A stretch of DNA of 16,928 nucleotides from Firmicutes bacterium ZCTH02-B6 (lineage in GTDB: Bacteria; Bacillota; Limnochordia; Limnochordales; ZCTH02-B6): the NCBI GenBank assembly GCA_002159155.1, contig LZRQ01000060.1:1-16928 (forward strand), in the 5' to 3' direction. The notes beneath the pieces were generated by a model that did no database searches, was not told where the DNA came from, and saw only the letters and a list, made by a program, of their open reading frames with translations. Both the position numbers and the translations under genes were made by a program. Positions 13,736 through 16,928 of the stretch are shown here, one piece after another. The stretch's first letter is position 1. Each line of letters starts with the position of its first letter.

Positions 13736-14406
13736 GCGTCACCCACAACATCGGCAAGACCGAAAAGGCGGAGATGTACCTCAAAGCCATCCTGCTCATC
13801 GGCCATGAAAACCCGCCGGTGACCGTCACCAAGGTGGCCGAGTTCCTGGGGGTGTCGCCCGCCTCGGTTTCCGAGATGGTCAAGCGCATGGAGGCCAACG
13901 ACCTGGTCATCAACACCGGCACCGGCATCGTGCTGACCGAGACGGGGTTGCAGGACGCCCGCAAGCTGGTGCGGCGCATGCGCCTGGCGGAGCGCCTCTT
14001 GAGCGACATCCTCGGCCTGCCCTTGGACCAGGTGTACGAGGAGGCGTGCCGCCTGGAGCACGCCATCAGCGAAACCGTCGAGGAGCGCATCGCCGCCGTG
14101 CTGGGCGAGCCTGATACGTGCCCCCACGGTCATCCGATCCCCTTCGCCGCAGGCAGGGTTGACTGCCCGCTGGCGGGCTCCCTGGCCGAGCTGCAGCCCG
14201 GTCAGTCGGCGACTGTCGTCAGCCTGCCCGAGCGGGACGCGGAGCTCCTGCGCTATCTGGAAGGCCTCGGCATCCGCCCCGGCGTGGAAGTACAGGTGGA
14301 GGACGTCGCCCCCTATAACGGCCCGCTGTTTCTCATCATCAACAACGAGCGCCAGGCCGTCTCCCGCGAGGCCCTGGAGCAGGTGCGGGTGACGCCTCTC
14401 AACTAG
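13732..14406 (+). CDS. DtxR/IdeR-family metal-dependent regulator with FeoA/SH3-like domain
   Basis: This 224-residue, three-domain protein has a winged helix (residues about 10-75: VTKVAEFLGVSPASVSEMVKRM), a dimerisation/metal domain (about 80-140) and a C-terminal SH3/FeoA-like domain (about 150-222, ELQPGQSATVVSLPERD). The primary metal site of DtxR is kept: Met15, Cys106, Glu109, His110 match DtxR Met10, Cys102, Glu105, His106. Cys rather than Glu at 106 points to iron-type DtxR/IdeR rather than Bacillus MntR. In the ancillary site Glu87 is kept, but Met83 and Tyr102 replace DtxR His79 and His98. The ATG overlaps the TGA of the PerR-like gene; GGGGAGG lies about 10 upstream. It probably represses iron or manganese uptake genes when metal is sufficient. 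Confidence 0.88.
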   Translation: MSVTHNIGKTEKAEMYLKAILLIGHENPPVTVTKVAEFLGVSPASVSEMVKRMEANDLVINTGTGIVLTETGLQDARKLVRRMRLAERLLSDILGLPLDQVYEEACRLEHAISETVEERIAAVLGEPDTCPHGHPIPFAAGRVDCPLAGSLAELQPGQSATVVSLPERDAELLRYLEGLGIRPGVEVQVEDVAPYNGPLFLIINNERQAVSREALEQVRVTPLN

Positions 14407-14510
14407 AGCATCGCCGCTGACATCGATTCCCTCTAGGCACAACGGCCGGCACGGTCGAAAAAATCCACCAGGCTTGCCAGGGAACGCACACGGCAGCCCG
14501 GGGGACGGCG

Positions 14511-15506
14511 ATGTCACGGGGGATCGGCCCACAAAGGAGAGAAACCCGGCGCACCAGCGCCGCGGTGGTGCTGCTTTTGCTGTGGCTGGGCATACTGGCG
14601 GCGATGGGCAATGGTCTTGGCTCCACGGCGCCCGGCGGCGCCACGCAGCCCTATATACCTCCTGGCGGCGGGACGAGCGACGCTCGCCGCGCCGACGAGA
14701 TCCTGCTCTCCAGCCCAGGCCAAGCGGCCCACCCACACCCCGCCGGTTCCCCGGATCGTGCCGTTTCGCGCCTGCGCTTGGCCACGTACAACATCCGCTG
14801 GGGCCTCGGGGCGGACGGCGTCCACGATCTGGAGCGCACCGCCCGCGTCCTGCGGGCGATCGACGCGGACATCGTTCTCCTCAACGAGGTAGACATCAAC
14901 TGGCGGCGCAGCGGCAACGCGGACCAGCCCGCTTACCTTGCGGCCGCGGCCGGCTACCCGCACGTGTACTTCGGCCCGGCCCTCCGCACCTGGGCCTCAG
15001 GGCGCCTTGGCCTCTCCCTCTACGGCAACGCCCTCCTGAGCCGGTTTCCCCTGGAAAACACCCGTACCGTCCCGCTTCCAGCCGGTCCTGGCCGGGAACC
15101 CCGGGCGGCCGTGCTGGCCGAAGTGGAGCTGGCCGGCGCCACCCTAACGGTGCTCGGAACCCACCTGGGGCTCAACCGCGGCGACCGCCTCGCCCAAACG
15201 GCCCGGTTGGCCGCGCTGGCTGGCTCCCAAGCGGGCCCCGTGGTGCTGATGGGCGACTTCAACGCCGAACCGGAAGCTCCGGAGGTCCGGCAGCTCCTGG
15301 ACGCCGGCCTGGTGGACGCGTTTGCCCAGGCGGGCGCCGCCGGGTCGGGATTCACGTTTCCCACAGGCGACCCGCGGGTTCGCATCGACTACGTGCTCGT
15401 CTCGCCGGATCTCGCCCCCCGCGTCGTAGCGGCCGGGCCGTTGGCCGTAGACGCCTCGGACCATCTGCCCGTGGTGGTGGACCTGGACTGGCCCGCTCGC
15501 CTCTAG
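14511..15506 (+). CDS. Endonuclease/exonuclease/phosphatase (EEP) family protein, membrane-anchored or secreted
   Basis: This 331-residue protein has one N-terminal hydrophobic segment (about 16-34, SAAVVLLLLWLGILAAM), a Pro/Gly/Ala-rich spacer to about residue 85, and an EEP catalytic domain to the end. The active-site motifs are all present: Asn94 in TYNIRWG, Glu126 in LLNEVD, Asp249 and Asn251 in MGDFN, IDYVLVS, and Asp317-His318 in SDHLP. The family cleaves phosphodiesters (DNases, phosphatases, sphingomyelinases). The N-terminus places the domain outside the cell, so a role in DNA or lipid-headgroup phosphate scavenging is possible; the substrate cannot be read from sequence. The ATG has only a modest GGGGGA ribosome binding site. 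The 104-base gap before it shows no promoter or terminator. Confidence 0.85.
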   Translation: MSRGIGPQRRETRRTSAAVVLLLLWLGILAAMGNGLGSTAPGGATQPYIPPGGGTSDARRADEILLSSPGQAAHPHPAGSPDRAVSRLRLATYNIRWGLGADGVHDLERTARVLRAIDADIVLLNEVDINWRRSGNADQPAYLAAAAGYPHVYFGPALRTWASGRLGLSLYGNALLSRFPLENTRTVPLPAGPGREPRAAVLAEVELAGATLTVLGTHLGLNRGDRLAQTARLAALAGSQAGPVVLMGDFNAEPEAPEVRQLLDAGLVDAFAQAGAAGSGFTFPTGDPRVRIDYVLVSPDLAPRVVAAGPLAVDASDHLPVVVDLDWPARL

Positions 15507-15696
15507 CCGGTTGCCCGTCGCCTGCTGGTCCTCATGCCGGTTACCCCTATCCCGTCAGCCCGTAGCCTAGCGGCGCCCGAACGCTGGCCGCCTGGACCCC
15601 CGCGGTTTCCGTCACCGCTCCCAAAGGCTTGGTTGGGACAGGAAATACGCTGGTGATTGCCGAATTTTTGATGGATTTCTCAGCGAGGTGACGCCA
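15507..15696 (+). other. 190-base gap before the tandem TetR gene
   Basis: No gene is seen. It holds two direct copies of GCCGGTTRCCC (15506-15516 and 15536-15546, 30 bases apart). An A/T-rich stretch just upstream of the TetR gene (about 15640-15680) probably includes its promoter. No good -35/-10 pair, terminator or perfect operator palindrome was found. Confidence 0.4.
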
Positions 15697-16928
15697 TTGA
15701 AGCCGCTCCCTTCGCGGCGCGACGGCCGGGAAACCCGGGCACGGCTCCTGGACGTAGCCCAGAGAGCCTTTGAGGAGCGCGGCTACCACGGGGCGTCGGT
15801 GGCGGAAATTTGCCGGCGGGCGTCCGTGGCCAACGGCACCTTCTACCGCTACTTCCACGACAAGGACGAAGTGTTTCTCCACCTGGCGGAACGGCTCGGC
15901 CAGGGGCTTGAAGCGGTCCTGTCCACGGCCCTGAAACGGCCCGGCACCGTCGAAGACCGCCTCTGCCGCGCCTTGGGCGCGTTTTACAGCTACGTGGGCG
16001 AGCACCGGGCTTTGTGGCAGATCTTCCGGGAAGCGGAGTTTGTGCGGCTGGAGCTGCCCGTGCGGGTCTACCACCGCCTGGCGCGCCGCATCGAAGAGCA
16101 CATCTTCACCCGCGACGACCAGGCCGGGGAGGCCGCCCGTGCCGCCATCCCCTTTGCCCTCATGGGCTGCGCCTACATGGTGGGCACCCGGTACATCATC
16201 TGGGAAAACCGCCCGGTGCCCGAGGCGGATCTGGAGGCGGTGGTCGCTTTCGCCACCCGAGGCTTGAGCACTGACGCCCCCCTGGCCCCCGTCCCTTGGC
16301 CGCCGGCGGCCGGCGATACCGCCGGGCCAGGCCTTGGAGCGACAGTCAAAGACACCACCGCTCTGGACGACGGCCCGCCGGACGACCCCGGCGCGCCCGC
16401 CGACGGCGGCGCGGCCGAACCGGGCCGGGACGAAACCGCGGGCGAGCGCACCCGCCGCCGCCTGCTGTGGGCGGCGGAGCAGTGCTTCGGTGAAATGGGC
16501 TACTTCGGCGCCCAGATCGCCGACATCACCCGCCTGGCCGGCGTCGCCCAGGGTACCTTTTATGTTCACTTCCCCGGCAAGGTCGACATCCTGCGGGAGC
16601 TGGTGCGGGACATCAACCGGCGGCTGCGCCGCCGCGTGCGCATGGCCATCGCCGCTGCCGGTGACCGCCGCCACGCGGAAGTGCTGGGTCTGGCCGCGTT
16701 TCTCCAGTGGCTGCACGGCCGCGGCGGCATCTACCGGATCGTCCGGGAAGCCGAGTTTGTCGACGAAGAGGTTGCCCGCTGGTACTACACCCGCTTGGCC
16801 CAAGGCTACGTCCCGGCCCTGGCGGCCGCCGCGGAAGCCGGCACCGTGCGGCCCATCGCGCCGGAGCCCTTGGCCTACGCCCTCCTGGGCCTCGGCCACA
16901 TCAGCGGCTTGCGCTGGGTGCTCTGGCC
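15697..16928 (+). CDS. Tandem (double) TetR/AcrR transcriptional regulator, 3' end cut by the window edge
   Basis: One frame, open for 410 codons to the edge, encodes two complete TetR units. Unit 1 (residues about 11-191) has the helix-turn-helix RETRARLLDVAQRAFEERGY...NGTFYRYF and a ligand domain with IFREAEFV (109-116) and LMGCAYMVGTRYIIW (ending 169). Unit 2 (about 249 onward) has ERTRRRLLWAAEQCFGEMGY...QGTFYVHF and IVREAEFV (348-355), then LLGLGHISGLRWVLW at the edge. From the helix-1 Thr to the REAEFV Arg is 98 residues in both. A Pro/Gly/Ala/Asp linker (about 192-248) joins them. The TTG at 15697 has GAGGTGA 5 bases upstream; the in-frame GTG at 15688 is the alternative. About 20 C-terminal residues of unit 2 are probably missing. 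Ligand and targets are unknown; the REAEFV-type ligand domain suggests a hydrophobic or acyl effector only weakly. Confidence 0.9.
   Translation, partial: MKPLPSRRDGRETRARLLDVAQRAFEERGYHGASVAEICRRASVANGTFYRYFHDKDEVFLHLAERLGQGLEAVLSTALKRPGTVEDRLCRALGAFYSYVGEHRALWQIFREAEFVRLELPVRVYHRLARRIEEHIFTRDDQAGEAARAAIPFALMGCAYMVGTRYIIWENRPVPEADLEAVVAFATRGLSTDAPLAPVPWPPAAGDTAGPGLGATVKDTTALDDGPPDDPGAPADGGAAEPGRDETAGERTRRRLLWAAEQCFGEMGYFGAQIADITRLAGVAQGTFYVHFPGKVDILRELVRDINRRLRRRVRMAIAAAGDRRHAEVLGLAAFLQWLHGRGGIYRIVREAEFVDEEVARWYYTRLAQGYVPALAAAAEAGTVRPIAPEPLAYALLGLGHISGLRWVLW

Noticed and set aside
13387..14736. 449-codon open frame on the minus strand opposite the two metalloregulators
   Set aside because: The plus strand carries complete PerR-like and DtxR-like proteins with all metal ligands; the antisense product is low-complexity.
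15506..15546. Direct repeats GCCGGTTRCCC as TetR operators
   Set aside because: They are direct, not inverted, sit 150 bases or more upstream of the gene, and overlap the end of the EEP gene; probably chance in GC-rich DNA.
15547..16899. 450-codon open frame on the minus strand opposite the TetR fusion
   Set aside because: Its product has no recognisable motif and it lies opposite two clear TetR units; a GC-driven shadow.
1..16928. CRISPR arrays, tRNA/rRNA genes, insertion sequences, prophage or defence genes
   Set aside because: Looked for by eye on both strands; no regularly spaced repeats, tRNA-like folds with CCA ends, transposase motifs or phage genes were found.

Overview
The window reads as a chromosomal segment from a high-GC, spore-forming member of the Bacillota, perhaps near the Symbiobacteriia/Limnochordia/Thermaerobacter type. 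This rests on strong purine-rich ribosome binding sites, frequent GTG and TTG starts, a CotF-like spore coat protein, and enzymes resembling Bacillus MccA, MccB, FadH and PerR. The lineage is an inference. No rRNA, tRNA, CRISPR array or insertion sequence is visible.

Left half (1-8146, all minus strand). Read in transcription order there are two units. The first is a MoxR-type AAA+ ATPase followed by a von Willebrand A protein, an arrangement like RavA/ViaA. The second is a complete ribose/rhamnose-type (CUT2) sugar ABC transporter: substrate-binding protein, double-domain ATPase and two different permeases. It is followed by a Gfo/Idh/MocA sugar dehydrogenase that runs off the left edge. Uptake and first oxidation of one sugar or cyclitol thus appear co-transcribed. 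A pair of LacI-like operator sequences lies upstream, but no regulator gene for them is in the window.

Right half (8317-16928, all plus strand). In order: an unrecognised 223-residue protein divergent from the MoxR gene; a CotF-like coat protein with a Gln/Tyr/Gly-rich repetitive tail, ending in a clear intrinsic terminator; a reverse transsulfuration pair (MccA-like O-acetylserine-dependent cystathionine beta-synthase, then an MccB-like cystathionine gamma-lyase); a FadH-like 2,4-dienoyl-CoA reductase; a PerR/Fur regulator overlapping a DtxR/IdeR-type regulator, behind a perfect TTGACA-18-TATAAT promoter with two palindromes in the leader; a membrane-anchored endonuclease/exonuclease/phosphatase-family protein; and a TetR-family gene running off the right edge.

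The most unusual item is that last gene. It encodes two full TetR repressors, each with DNA-binding and ligand-binding domains, fused in one reading frame through a roughly 57-residue Pro/Gly/Ala/Asp linker. Other points for a second look are the PerR-like protein with Glu at the Asp85 position, the DtxR-like protein lacking its ancillary metal site, the prion-like coat tail with a possible forespore (sigma-F/G) promoter, and the sugar-binding protein that has a signal peptide but no lipobox.
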